Shown here: piece by piece, positions 8,231 through 17,129 of the stretch | How the letters are laid out: each line of letters starts with the position of its first letter | Position numbering within the stretch: position 1 is the stretch's first letter | NCBI RefSeq assembly: GCF_036388275.1 | Contig: NZ_DASVSF010000089.1 | Coordinates: 62,001 to 126,000 of the forward strand | Direction: 5' to 3' | Source of the DNA: Longimicrobium sp. | Lineage (GTDB): Bacteria; Gemmatimonadota; Gemmatimonadetes; Longimicrobiales; Longimicrobiaceae | Length of the DNA: 64,000 nt | The notes under the pieces: model-generated | What the model saw: only the letters and a program-made list of their open reading frames with translations | Told to the model about the DNA's origin: nothing | Database searches by the model: none | Translations under genes and position numbers: made by a program

Positions 8231-8260
8231 AAGCCATAGGTCGCAGATTCGAGTTTCAGC
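8231..8260 (+). repeat. Decayed copy of the tRNA-Arg 3' half (possible old attachment site)
   Basis: AAGCC-TAGGTCGC-G-TTCGAGT-CAGC is shared with tRNA-Arg positions 7952-7980, with about five differences and one extra base. The acceptor stem does not follow, so it is not a functional tRNA. Imperfect copies of a tRNA 3' end beside a tyrosine recombinase are typical of attachment sites left by earlier integrations. Confidence 0.5.
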
Positions 8261-8291
8261 ACCCAGCCGCCAAATTTCCCCCATCATCCAG

Positions 8292-8314
8292 GTGAAATCG
8301 TGCGTGAAATCGTG
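8292..8314 (+). repeat. Tandem 11-base direct repeat near the recombinase
   Basis: GTGAAATCGTG occurs at 8292-8302 and again at 8304-8314, a 12-base period, about one helical turn. It lies just past the 3' end of the recombinase gene, where arm-type binding sites of integrases are often found. The remaining 7989-8376 region holds no gene. Confidence 0.4.
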
Positions 8315-8376
8315 TGGACGGTTCTCCCATGATGACCTCGAGCGGAGCGGCCAAGCGTTCATGCTCCGCGCTCACG

Positions 8377-9615
8377 TCATTGTTCGATTGCGTCCTCCGA
8401 GGTGCGCCGTCGGGTGAGCCATTCCGGATACAGCTCGCTGCGGAACTCCACTACCTCCGAGCGGTGATGCACCTCTCCCAGGTGCCCATAGATCCGCTCT
8501 ACGAGATGCACGCCTGTATGCCCCAACTCGCGCGCGACCGTGAACACCGCCACCGGTGCACCGTTGTCGAGCGTCTGCAGTCGCGCGGTCGCATAGCCGT
8601 GGCGGAGCTTGTTCCAGCGCACCTCCCCAGGCTGGAAACCCACGCGACTGCCGAGCCTGTCGAGCATCTTTCGAGAGTCCGTAATCAATCCCTCCCTCCC
8701 ACATGCCAACAGACGCTCGGATGGAAAGAGGAGTCTGTTCAGCCGCGAGCCGAATTCGCCGAGATATTCCGAAAGGATTTCGGCGAGTTGCGGCCAGAGC
8801 GGCACCACGCGCGCAGAGCGCGGCGTCTTCAGCCTGCGCCAGGAGTTCGGGTGAATGCGGATCACCCGTCGGGTGAAGTCCACGTCCTCCACCTCGATCC
8901 CAAACGCTTCGCGCATTCGACAGCCGGTGAGTGCGATGAACGCGAGGAGCGCGTAGCCGCATTCGGGCAGGTGACGGCCCGGCGCAGTCGGTCGGTACGT
9001 GCGTGCCGCTTCGAGTAGCGCAGCTGTTTCCCACGGTTCGAACCACTCTTCGAATGGTGCAGATTCCAGCGGCTTTACAATGCCGTCGATTGGATTCGGG
9101 CCGCTGTAGACGCGCTCGCGGATCGCCGCGGTGAACAGACCGCTCAGTGCCTCGATGTACTTCCGCTGCGTCGATCCGGAGAGGGTGCCACCCCGGCCGT
9201 TGGGAAACTCCGTCAGCCAGATCTTGAAACGGAGGACCTCCCGTGAAGTGATCGACAGCAGCGGCCGGTCGGCGCCAAAGAAATGGATTGCACCCGATTG
9301 TAGCCGCGCACCCGTTTCCTTGAGCCAGAGCTCCGTGACCGTGGCTTCCTGACGCCGGAGTGCGAGATGCTGAGGGACGAACGCGCCGAGGGTCATCCGC
9401 CTTTCCACTCCCAGAACCGTGCGGTCTACCTTCACCTGCTCCAGTTCCTTCACGCGATCCGCAAATACCTTCGCCACGACGGTGGAGTTGGTCGTGCCCA
9501 GGCGCTTCGGCGATCCGGGCTCGATCAGAGGTTCGCGCCCGTGCCCGAGCGACGTGAAGTCTCCCCACGCTCGTGGGGGACCGTCTCCGTGGCTGCGCCA
9601 GTAGATCCTCGCCAT
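8377..9615 (-). CDS. Tyrosine recombinase (site-specific integrase)
   Basis: 412 residues. An N-terminal arm/core-binding part (to about residue 185) precedes the catalytic domain. Visible active-site residues are Arg233 in TGCRMREA, Lys263 in the beta-hairpin SWRRLK, Arg338 and His339 of NKLRH (the usual first His of HxLRH is Asn335 here), His365 in RELGHTG and the nucleophile Tyr376 in ERIYGHL. Such enzymes integrate mobile islands into tRNA genes. This one lies about 390 bases beyond tRNA-Arg and points toward it, the usual arrangement. Its promoter region is shared with the divergent XRE gene. It is probably the integrase of the defence island that follows, and apart from the Asn substitution it looks intact. 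Confidence 0.9.
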   Translation of the reverse strand: MARIYWRSHGDGPPRAWGDFTSLGHGREPLIEPGSPKRLGTTNSTVVAKVFADRVKELEQVKVDRTVLGVERRMTLGAFVPQHLALRRQEATVTELWLKETGARLQSGAIHFFGADRPLLSITSREVLRFKIWLTEFPNGRGGTLSGSTQRKYIEALSGLFTAAIRERVYSGPNPIDGIVKPLESAPFEEWFEPWETAALLEAARTYRPTAPGRHLPECGYALLAFIALTGCRMREAFGIEVEDVDFTRRVIRIHPNSWRRLKTPRSARVVPLWPQLAEILSEYLGEFGSRLNRLLFPSERLLACGREGLITDSRKMLDRLGSRVGFQPGEVRWNKLRHGYATARLQTLDNGAPVAVFTVARELGHTGVHLVERIYGHLGEVHHRSEVVEFRSELYPEWLTRRRTSEDAIEQ

Positions 9616-9704
9616 CCTTATCGCTTCTGGTCAGAATGGATTCGAGCATGCTCCCGATCCGAGAGTCCGCCGCCAGCGGAGCTTACCTCGGGTTTCGTAG
9701 CAAT

Positions 9705-9719
9705 GGTATGTAAACTCCG
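9705..9719 (+). repeat. TATGTAAACTCCG motif, copy 2
   Basis: GGTATGTAAACTCCG is identical to 10030-10044. It lies 35 bases before the XRE start and about 90 bases before the divergent recombinase start, where an operator or recombinase arm site would be. Confidence 0.55.
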
Positions 9720-9725
9720 TGGACG

Positions 9726-9757
9726 CATAGCCGTTGCTGGTCATAGCGTTGGCTATG
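9726..9757 (+). promoter_or_regulatory. Operator-like inverted and direct repeats before the XRE gene
   Basis: CATAGCC (9726-9732) faces GGCTATG (9751-9757). In between, CATAGC recurs at 9742, so the block is both an inverted and a direct repeat and runs into the XRE start codon. This is the kind of site bound by small XRE controllers that repress their own gene. Confidence 0.45.
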
Positions 9758-9979
9758 GCCGGTACCGACCCAGACCTCATCCGCTTCGGCGCGGCGATCC
9801 GCACCCTACGCAAGCGCCGACGACTCACCCAGGAGAAGCTTGCCGCACTGGCGCACCTGGACCGGAGCTTTGTCGGTCAAATCGAGCGAGGTGAGAGCAA
9901 TGTCAGCTTCCTGAACGTCCTGCGGCTCCTGGCTGGGTTGAAGGCCAGCTGGAGCGAACTGGCCGTGTTGCTCGACTGA
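9755..9979 (+). CDS. Small XRE-family DNA-binding regulator
   Basis: 74 residues consisting almost only of one helix-turn-helix domain of the Cro/C1 type. IRTLRKRRRLTQEKLA is helices 1-2, followed by LDRSFVGQIERGESNVSF with the recognition helix and conserved ERG. This is the compact size of restriction-modification controllers and phage repressors. The ATG at 9755 is preferred to 9734 because the domain starts at once and the repeats end there. It is divergent from the recombinase and probably represses itself and/or the recombinase. The identical motif copies at 9705 and 10030 are candidate binding sites. Confidence 0.85.
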   Translation: MAGTDPDLIRFGAAIRTLRKRRRLTQEKLAALAHLDRSFVGQIERGESNVSFLNVLRLLAGLKASWSELAVLLD

Positions 9980-10029
9980 TGCCTTCTGCGCGGGTAAGGC
10001 AGATCCCGCTGCTTGGCGGCTCCGCAAAG

Positions 10030-10044
10030 GGTATGTAAACTCCG
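10030..10044 (+). repeat. TATGTAAACTCCG motif, copy 3
   Basis: An exact 15-base match to 9705-9719. It lies 114 bases before the truncated integrase gene and 51 bases after the XRE stop. Confidence 0.55.
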
Positions 10045-10143
10045 CACACGATCTCGTCAACGGCCGCGGTCGGCGCCGGACGGTCACCCGGGGTATCTGG
10101 TCTTGGAGCAAAGACCGTTTCCCCTCCGCCATCCTCGCCCGCC

Positions 10144-10779
10144 GTGTCTAGACGCAAGATGGGTCGCCGTCCTGCGACCGAGACAGAACCCCGCGCGTAC
10201 ATTCGCTGGATCGGCGGACGTGCGTACGCTGAACTGGGTGGTTGGGCTGCGTGGGGTGGCCGGCGCCAGGAACCGCTACGAGTACCTGGGGAGAAGTTCG
10301 CGACTGACCAGCCCAACACGGCAGCGATCCTTTTCGCATACCGATTGGCGGAGCTACGCGAGAACCGCGAGGCGGAGGAGAAAGCCGCTGCGGCCGCAGT
10401 GTCGGTGCCGACCTCCATTGTGTCCTTTATCGGCTATCACCTGGCCTGCAAGGCGGAGGTGGTCGGCCGCCGCAGACCGTCGCAGCGTGAACTCAATCTC
10501 TTGCGTACGCGGCTCATCCATGCAGGAATGTTCTTTCGCCGTCAGGGGATTCACGACCTTCGCGAACTCACCCCCGGCGTCGTTACGGCGTACACAGAGC
10601 ATCTTCACGAGGAGGTCAGGAACGTGCCTGGCCACGCCGGCCGGCGCGTTAATTACCTAAGTCCGGCCACGCAGCGGAAGTACCTTGCGGCGCTCCGCAA
10701 CATGCTGAAGCGAGCACGAAGTAAGGGGCTCATCCACGCTAACTTCGTGGCGGACATAGTTGCGGTTGACGGCTGTTGA
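10144..10779 (+). CDS. Integrase N-terminal fragment (core-binding domain only)
   Basis: 211 residues from GTG 10144 (ATG 10159 is the alternative). Residues about 90-205 look like the SAM-like core-binding domain of tyrosine recombinases: a helix pair ends in LSPATQRKYLAALRNMLKR and RSKGLIHANF, which normally leads directly into the catalytic domain. Here the frame stops six codons later, and no catalytic Arg, His or Tyr segments are seen in the 150 bases that follow. It is either a decayed second recombinase or a short DNA-binding accessory protein such as an excision or directionality partner. It lies between the XRE gene and the first defence gene. I recognise the domain with moderate confidence; any function is inference. 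Confidence 0.6.
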   Translation: MSRRKMGRRPATETEPRAYIRWIGGRAYAELGGWAAWGGRRQEPLRVPGEKFATDQPNTAAILFAYRLAELRENREAEEKAAAAAVSVPTSIVSFIGYHLACKAEVVGRRRPSQRELNLLRTRLIHAGMFFRRQGIHDLRELTPGVVTAYTEHLHEEVRNVPGHAGRRVNYLSPATQRKYLAALRNMLKRARSKGLIHANFVADIVAVDGC

Positions 10780-10930
10780 GAGCTAGCGACCGGGTAGTCG
10801 GGCTGTCGGGTGCTCGAAAATTCGTCAGCGTCTGAAACGGGTGGTCGTCAGGCCAGGCTTTGTTCTTTCAGCGGACTGCGTGATGAGCAGACTCGAAGAT
10901 CGAAAATGACTCCAGTGGAGGATCGACTGC

Positions 10931-13900
10931 ATGACGGATTGGTCTCGCCTCCTGCCCTACCGTGAGAGCACGAGAAGGAGCTTCGAGGAGCTCTGTTACC
11001 AACTCGCCGTACGGGAGTACGGGCACCAGGGTCGATTTACGTCGATCGACGACAGCGGGGGCGGCGATGGTGTAGAGTTCTTCCTCACACTGCCCAACGG
11101 GGAGGAGTGGGGGTGGCAGGCGAAGTTCTTTCATCCAAATCCGCGGATCGCCGGCTCTCGCAAGCGACACGTTGAGGAGTCACTGACTCGCTCGCTTCAA
11201 CTGCACCCGCGCCTGTCACGGTGGTTGCTGTGCACACCCACTGCGTTCACCACAGGCGAGAGAGAGTCGGAGCTGCGGTGGTGGCGCCGACTGGAGGCCC
11301 GCCACCCAGGTCTGGAAATGGTCCACTGGGGCGACAGCGAGCTCTCCTACCTCCTGGCACAACCTGCTAGTGCCGGCCAGCGCGCCTACTTCTTCGGTGA
11401 CATCCCGCTAGAACCGGAGTGGTTTCGTTCGCGGCTGGATCGGCAGCTGGCGAACCTGCGCGACCGCTACGAGCACAGCCTTCATGCTGTCACGGAGGCC
11501 GACCTTCGCGTGCATTTCCTGGCGCGTGACCGGTTCTGGCGCGCATCGCTCCTTGAATCCTTCCGCTGGGCGCACGAGGCCCTCGTCTCCCTGCGGTTGG
11601 AATGGCAGGACGCGTGCGCATTGGCGGCTGCTGAATCGTACATCCCGGCCGCCACGGCGCTCCTCGCCGCCGCCGAAGCCGCGGCCGTCACGCTCCGGGA
11701 GGTGGCGGAGAGGCCCGAGCCAGGCGTTCCGGAGCGTATCGCCCTCCTTGAAGCGGCCATGGAACAGCTTGAGGGCGCGCGCCAGACGTTCGTGTGGACG
11801 GCGCTCGGTGCGTTCGCGCCCGAGATGATGGACTACGAGCACCAGAACGTGGACCGCCCGATTCCCGGGCCGATCCAGATCCTCATTCAGCCCGCGAGCC
11901 GGGCTATTCAGATCCTCCAGCGCCTGAGGCAGGCGCTCGACACGTTGGAGGATGCCGAGCGGTCCGCTATGCACGTCATCGGCTCCGCGGGCATGGGGAA
12001 GACTCACGGAGCCGCGCACGCCTGCTACACTGCCGTGGCGGATGGACGGCCGGCGATCCTCCTGCTGGGTTCGCGTTTCCATGCTGGCCACTCAGTGGAG
12101 ACACAGATCCTCGACCAACTCGACGTGCCGCGCTCGTATTCGTGGGACGTGTTCGCCGGTGCATTGGACGCGTACGCCGCGGCATGCGGGTCGCCGGTGC
12201 TCCTGGTCATCGACGCCCTAAACGAAGCCGCGTCGCCCGCGACCTGGAGGCAGAACCTTCCCGGCTTGGAGGAATCGCTCAAGCCGCATCGCCACATTCG
12301 ACTGGTGACCACCTGCCGGCCGTCCTACGTACCGGCGATCTGGGGCGATGAGCCGCCAAACGCCGTCGAGGCCGAAGGCTTTCCCCTGCAGGCCGTTCCG
12401 GAAGTCATGCGGCTTTACTTCGCCCGCTATCGGCTGCTGGTCGATGTAACGCTCAGCCCTCCGTCGCACTTCCGGCACCCGCTGTATCTGAAGATCTTTT
12501 GCGAGAGCGAGAACCCCGAGCGCACCGCGCCGAAAACGGTGTTCCTCGGCGCGCAGACGTTATTCTCCGTACTCGATCGTTACCTGGAACGCATCAGCCG
12601 GTCGTTGTGCGAAAAGCTCGACCGGCGACCGAGCGACCGCTTCCTGGAAGAGGCGCTCGCGCCTTTCTGCGACCGGATCTGGACCACCGGGCGCAGGACG
12701 CTGGCGACGGAGGAAGCCACGCGGTTGCTGGACGGCTCCGGGGAAGGCCCATGGAGCCGATCGCTCACCCGGGCCCTGCTTGACGAGGGTTTGCTGATTC
12801 ACGCCGACCTCACCGATGAGGAAGGGGAGCAGGTCGGATTCACGTACGACCTTCTTGGGGGCTACCTGATTGCGCGTCGTTTGCTCGCCGGCATCGATCG
12901 GCAGCAGTTCGACGCGTTCGTGAACTCCGCACCCCTCTGCGAGCGGCTCGCGGCGCCCGGGGCCGAGAACCGGCATCCTCTGCACGAAGACATCCTGCGC
13001 GGACTCGCCGCGGCCGCGCCGATGCGGACCGGGCTCCATCTCTTCCATTCCGCTCGCAACGCGACCCTGTGGAATGCGGGGCTGCACGCGCTCTTCGAGA
13101 TGGACCCGAAGTGGATCGACCACCAAGCCGTGAGCCTGGTGGAGAGCCTGTTCGCCGCGCCCCAGAACCGCGTCCCGCTCCTGACGCTGGCGATGAACAC
13201 GGCGCTCAGCCCCGGGCACCCGCTCAACCTGCACCTGTGGGACCGGCTGCTGTGGGACCTGCCGATGGCCGAACGTGACCTGGCGTGGGGCGTCCATGTA
13301 CAGCAGGCCCTTGATCTCTGGGAGTGGATGACGGAAGAGACGGAGCGTGCCTGCCGCTCGGAGCGGCCGCCCCAGGCCCACACGGAGGCGAAGATTGAAC
13401 TCGCGGCGCTGGCTCTCCGGTGGCTCCTGGCCAGTACCGCCCGGGGACTTCGTGACCGCGCGAGCCGTGCCCTGTACCGGTATGGGCGGAGGTACCCGGA
13501 GGCGCTGGCGGAGCTCTCACTCGGTTCCCTGGGCATCAACGATCCATATGTGCCGGAACGCTGCCTCGCCGCGTGCTTCGGCGTCGCGATGGCGTTCCGC
13601 GCCGACCCGGCGCGTGCGATGTATCGTGACCGCGTTCTGGCGGAACTCGCGCGGAAGCTCTACGCGGCGATGTTCGCCGCCAGCGCCTGCCATCCGTCCA
13701 CGCACGTCCTTCTGCGCGATTCCGCGGCAGGGATAATGGCGTTGGCCGCGCACATCCATCCGGACCTGTTCACCGAGGAGGAGCGGGAGCGATCGCGCGC
13801 ACCGTTCCCACGTGCCTCTGGACGCGCGGACGTCGATTCATGGGGCGTTGCGGAGGATCGGGACAGGGACCGCTACCGCGACGGCAACGATCCGCTGCAC

Positions 13901-15076
13901 ATGGACTTCGCCAACCACACGGTAGGCGGCCTGGTCCGCGACCGCCGGCTGTACGACGACGCGCATCCCGAGTACCAGAGGGTGATGGGCCAGCTGCGCT
14001 GGCGGATGTACCAGCTGGGGTACCGGCTGGACGCGTTCGGGGAGCTGGACGTCCGCACGGACAGGGTGGCACGGATGCCGCCCGCGACCGAGCCGAAACC
14101 GTACGTGGAGCGCTTTGGCCACAAATACGCCTGGATCGCGTTCCTGGAGCTGTACGGCTGGCGCCACGACCGCGGGCTGCTCCCCCGGGGCTTCCACGAG
14201 CCGGGGCAGCGCCCGTCCGAGGTCGACCTCGATGCGAGCTTTCCGGATCCGCCGCGCGACCTGAGGGTGCTCACCGGCATCTCGCTTCCGCGGTCGACGC
14301 CCCTGCGTGAGTGGGTGGAAGAGGGGCCCGTACCGGATATGTCGCCGTGGCTGCTGCTCCCCGAGATCGACGGCGTGCAGGGCCCCTGGGTGCTCCTGGA
14401 CGCGGTGCTGGACGAAAGCCATCCGGTCACGGGGCACGGCGTCCTGGTCGTCATCCGCAGTGCGCTGGTAACGGCCAGGGACGCCGCCGCGTTCGCGCGT
14501 GATCTGGCCGGGGTGGACCCTTCGCATCGCGGGATCCCGAGTCCACCGCAGGATCTGCACACCTATGCGGGCGAGGCACCCTGGCGGGAGACACATCCCC
14601 CGAACGAGCCCGCCACAATCTCGCTGGCGCACTCACGGACGGGATCTGGGCGCACGTTCACTGTCCACCTCCCCGTCCGTCACAACGCGTGGGAGACGCA
14701 CCACTCCGAGATCGCCGCTAACTACGGAACCGCCATCCTCGAGAAGCGGATTGCGGAGCGCTTCGGCCTTTGGATGCGGCTGCCTTCGTGGGATTTCTAC
14801 GAGCCCGATGCGCGCAGGGCCACGCTTTCCATCCTTCACGAACGAGTTGGGGTAAAGCACGCGATGACCTGGGTGCGGCAGGATCTCCTGGGCACGTGGC
14901 TGCGGGAGCAGCGGCAGGCACTGGTCTGGGCCGTGGGAGGAGAGCGGAAGCGGGCCGTACAGCACCCCACGTTCAAGTTCGACCCGGACCCCGGGCCGCA
15001 TTACCGCTCGTTCTCGGCCGTGTACCGCCTCCTGCGCGACCGGCCGCTCCGGAGCACCACGCCGCCGGGTGATTGA
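10931..15076 (+). CDS. Avs-like STAND NTPase with N-terminal PD-(D/E)XK nuclease domain
   Basis: 1,381 residues. Residues 1-170 look like an Mrr-type nuclease: Glu19/Glu20 on helix 1, GGGDG with Asp46, Glu49, and QAK (Gln63, Lys65). A helical linker follows. A P-loop NTPase starts near 345 with GSAGMGKT (351-358) and Walker B VLLVIDALNE (Asp428), then TTCRPSY as sensor-like segment, as in STAND ATPases. The C-terminal 850 residues are mostly helical and may be a TPR/HEAT-like sensor. The order nuclease-STAND-sensor matches antiviral Avs (AVAST) proteins, which sense phage proteins and then cut DNA. A Shine-Dalgarno GGAGG lies ten bases before the ATG. The gene is alone and leads the defence block. 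The exact Avs type is not assigned. Confidence 0.75.
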   Translation: MTDWSRLLPYRESTRRSFEELCYQLAVREYGHQGRFTSIDDSGGGDGVEFFLTLPNGEEWGWQAKFFHPNPRIAGSRKRHVEESLTRSLQLHPRLSRWLLCTPTAFTTGERESELRWWRRLEARHPGLEMVHWGDSELSYLLAQPASAGQRAYFFGDIPLEPEWFRSRLDRQLANLRDRYEHSLHAVTEADLRVHFLARDRFWRASLLESFRWAHEALVSLRLEWQDACALAAAESYIPAATALLAAAEAAAVTLREVAERPEPGVPERIALLEAAMEQLEGARQTFVWTALGAFAPEMMDYEHQNVDRPIPGPIQILIQPASRAIQILQRLRQALDTLEDAERSAMHVIGSAGMGKTHGAAHACYTAVADGRPAILLLGSRFHAGHSVETQILDQLDVPRSYSWDVFAGALDAYAAACGSPVLLVIDALNEAASPATWRQNLPGLEESLKPHRHIRLVTTCRPSYVPAIWGDEPPNAVEAEGFPLQAVPEVMRLYFARYRLLVDVTLSPPSHFRHPLYLKIFCESENPERTAPKTVFLGAQTLFSVLDRYLERISRSLCEKLDRRPSDRFLEEALAPFCDRIWTTGRRTLATEEATRLLDGSGEGPWSRSLTRALLDEGLLIHADLTDEEGEQVGFTYDLLGGYLIARRLLAGIDRQQFDAFVNSAPLCERLAAPGAENRHPLHEDILRGLAAAAPMRTGLHLFHSARNATLWNAGLHALFEMDPKWIDHQAVSLVESLFAAPQNRVPLLTLAMNTALSPGHPLNLHLWDRLLWDLPMAERDLAWGVHVQQALDLWEWMTEETERACRSERPPQAHTEAKIELAALALRWLLASTARGLRDRASRALYRYGRRYPEALAELSLGSLGINDPYVPERCLAACFGVAMAFRADPARAMYRDRVLAELARKLYAAMFAASACHPSTHVLLRDSAAGIMALAAHIHPDLFTEEERERSRAPFPRASGRADVDSWGVAEDRDRDRYRDGNDPLHMDFANHTVGGLVRDRRLYDDAHPEYQRVMGQLRWRMYQLGYRLDAFGELDVRTDRVARMPPATEPKPYVERFGHKYAWIAFLELYGWRHDRGLLPRGFHEPGQRPSEVDLDASFPDPPRDLRVLTGISLPRSTPLREWVEEGPVPDMSPWLLLPEIDGVQGPWVLLDAVLDESHPVTGHGVLVVIRSALVTARDAAAFARDLAGVDPSHRGIPSPPQDLHTYAGEAPWRETHPPNEPATISLAHSRTGSGRTFTVHLPVRHNAWETHHSEIAANYGTAILEKRIAERFGLWMRLPSWDFYEPDARRATLSILHERVGVKHAMTWVRQDLLGTWLREQRQALVWAVGGERKRAVQHPTFKFDPDPGPHYRSFSAVYRLLRDRPLRSTTPPGD

Positions 15077-15594
15077 TCGCAACGCATTCCAGCGTCGGCG
15101 AATTCTCTACGCATCTGGGGAGGTGCCATTCCCGGAAGACGCGCAATCGGCGCTCGCGCAGATCGGGCCAGGAACGTATATCTCCATGTTCCGGGTCACC
15201 CCGCAAGCTCAGCAACTCTGGCCTCGTGCTCCGGGGAATCGTGGCTATAACTAATGAGCCCACAGTCGGGATGCGTGTGCGGATTGTAGTCCCTACATCG
15301 CTTCAACTTGACGAGTGCGGGGGTCTGTCTGAAGAGACTGGGACGCTGAGAACCGCTCGCGTCTACCGATCAATCGAGAGCAAGCCCCGGACCGGACTCG
15401 CCCGTTTATTCAACCTCCGTCGCGGCCGTGTTGCCGCTGCGATTCGCTGTGTTCCCCGTTCCGCCGCGCCCCCGATCCTTGGCTGAAATAGGAGTCTACG
15501 CTGATTGCCCGTCCTCGTTTGGTTGGCTACTCGTCGGCCGGAGGTCATTGACTCACCAAAAACTAGCGCAATGGAGCACTCACTAGTATGATCC
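15077..15594 (+). other. Intergenic stretch before the Wadjet operon
   Basis: No gene with recognisable product is seen on either strand in these 518 bases. A TATGAT (15587-15592) lies just before jetA but without a good -35 at normal distance; TTGACT at 15548-15553 is 33 bases away. The stretch is less GC-rich than the core genes. Confidence 0.5.
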
Positions 15595-17127
15595 GTGACC
15601 CAAGCCGCCACGGTGCGTCACCTCCCCACGATGGCGGCGCATTACTCCCCCGCAGTGCTTCCCGTCAAGACTCACGTGACCGCCTGTCCGCCTGCTCTCT
15701 TCGCCGCGGTTTCCGAGGAGTTGTTCCGCCCGCTGAGCGACCATTATCCGGCCCTGTACTGGTCGATTCTGGCCGCACTGTACGAGCGGAAGTTCGAGAG
15801 TGTCGCGCTCGAACTTCCCCGGCGAGAAGCGGTTGAAATCGCTGAGGACGTGCTGCGGGAGTCTCCCGAATGGGCTGAGCGCCGTGAAGCACTCGTTGCC
15901 GGCACTGATGCACCGGATGCGGCTGCTTCCGCCGATTCTTTCGCCTCCGAAGATACCGTACTGCGGCGAACGGCGGGCCGTCTCGTGAGTCGCCTTGAGC
16001 GCAGTGGATGGTTCTACTTCGAATACTACAAGGGAATCGGTGAGGTCCTGAACTTCCGTCCGCATCCCGCTCGGATCATGGGCGCGTTGATGTCAGCCGC
16101 CCGGGACGAGCAGCCGCCGCTGCCGGGGTTTGCCCATGGAGTGGCGCTCCTCCTTCAGCCGGAATCCGTCGCTGCAAAGCCTGGACTCGCCATAGCTGGG
16201 GTAAAGCGGCAGACGATGGAGTTTTCGCGCGAACTGAAGATTCTCCATGGCAGCATACGCGAATCCACTGAGAGGCTGACTGCGCGCGAGATTACTGCCG
16301 CCGGAATCCTTGAGGAAGCCCTGGACCGCTACGAGGACCGTGTTCGCCGGAACTACCACCAGCTGAAGACCAGGGACAACTTCTATCGCTGGCGCCTTGA
16401 CATCGTGAGCCGTCTCGATCAACTGGAAGGAGACGACTGGGTGATCGAAGAGGCGGCGCGCTGGTATGCTGAACAGGCGCGAGTTGCTCCAGACGCTGGC
16501 CGGGAGCGGGTTCTTGAGGATCTCGAGTCCATTCGCCAGCAGATCGACTCGCTCCCGCGTGTCTTGCGTGAGATCGATGAGCGTAACCAGCGCTTCACCG
16601 GGATCGCGCTTCGAAGGCTTACCTACCTCTTGAAGAATGACGCGCGTACTGAAGCACACCTGCAGGGCATCATTGAACTGTTGGTGCGGCGAGAGGTGGA
16701 CGGTCTCGACGTACCCCTGTACCGGTGTGAGCTCTTAGGGGATTCGTTCCTGTATCGTCCTCGCCGCCGCCGGGCGCCTGTGGCGCCGCAGCCGGTCGCC
16801 GCTCGCCCGCCCGTTGACGAGACGGCGGTGCGCACTGCATTCGCAAAGCGCATCGCTGATCCCTACTCACGGGCGAGGCTGGAGGCCTACGTGCAGGCGC
16901 TGCTCGACGGCAGAGAAAGTGTGGCCACGTCTGACCTGCGTGTCGGGTCGGATGCCGATTACGTACGCCTGATTCACGTGGTTGGATTGGCAGGACGGGC
17001 TGCGTTCGTATTCGCCCCGGATGCATGTCCACAGGGCTGCGCGGGCGGTTGCGACGCGTGTCGCGTCGATGCAGGCCAGTACGTGCTTCCTGCCGGCCAC
17101 CTTTCGCTCGCCCCACCAAAGCCTTGA
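15595..17127 (+). CDS. jetA: Wadjet subunit JetA
   Basis: 510 residues, or 498 from the ATG at 15631. It has the MukF/kleisin-like organisation of JetA: an N-terminal winged-helix part that begins PPALFAAVSEELFRPLS, a long helical middle (about 100-350) and a C-terminal segment with LVRREVDGLDVPLYRCELLGDSFLY. In Wadjet, JetA is the kleisin that closes the JetC SMC ring together with JetB; the complex extrudes DNA and JetD cleaves small circular plasmids. The short Cys cluster near the C-terminus (CPQGCAGGCDACR) is notable. jetB starts three bases after its stop. Start choice between GTG 15595 and ATG 15631 is open because neither has a clear ribosome site. Confidence 0.85.
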   Translation: MTQAATVRHLPTMAAHYSPAVLPVKTHVTACPPALFAAVSEELFRPLSDHYPALYWSILAALYERKFESVALELPRREAVEIAEDVLRESPEWAERREALVAGTDAPDAAASADSFASEDTVLRRTAGRLVSRLERSGWFYFEYYKGIGEVLNFRPHPARIMGALMSAARDEQPPLPGFAHGVALLLQPESVAAKPGLAIAGVKRQTMEFSRELKILHGSIRESTERLTAREITAAGILEEALDRYEDRVRRNYHQLKTRDNFYRWRLDIVSRLDQLEGDDWVIEEAARWYAEQARVAPDAGRERVLEDLESIRQQIDSLPRVLREIDERNQRFTGIALRRLTYLLKNDARTEAHLQGIIELLVRREVDGLDVPLYRCELLGDSFLYRPRRRRAPVAPQPVAARPPVDETAVRTAFAKRIADPYSRARLEAYVQALLDGRESVATSDLRVGSDADYVRLIHVVGLAGRAAFVFAPDACPQGCAGGCDACRVDAGQYVLPAGHLSLAPPKP

Positions 17128-17129
17128 CG

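Noticed and set aside
8200..8270. A third tRNA gene after tRNA-Arg
   Set aside because: Only the anticodon-to-T-arm part resembles a tRNA; the T stem is broken and no acceptor stem pairs.
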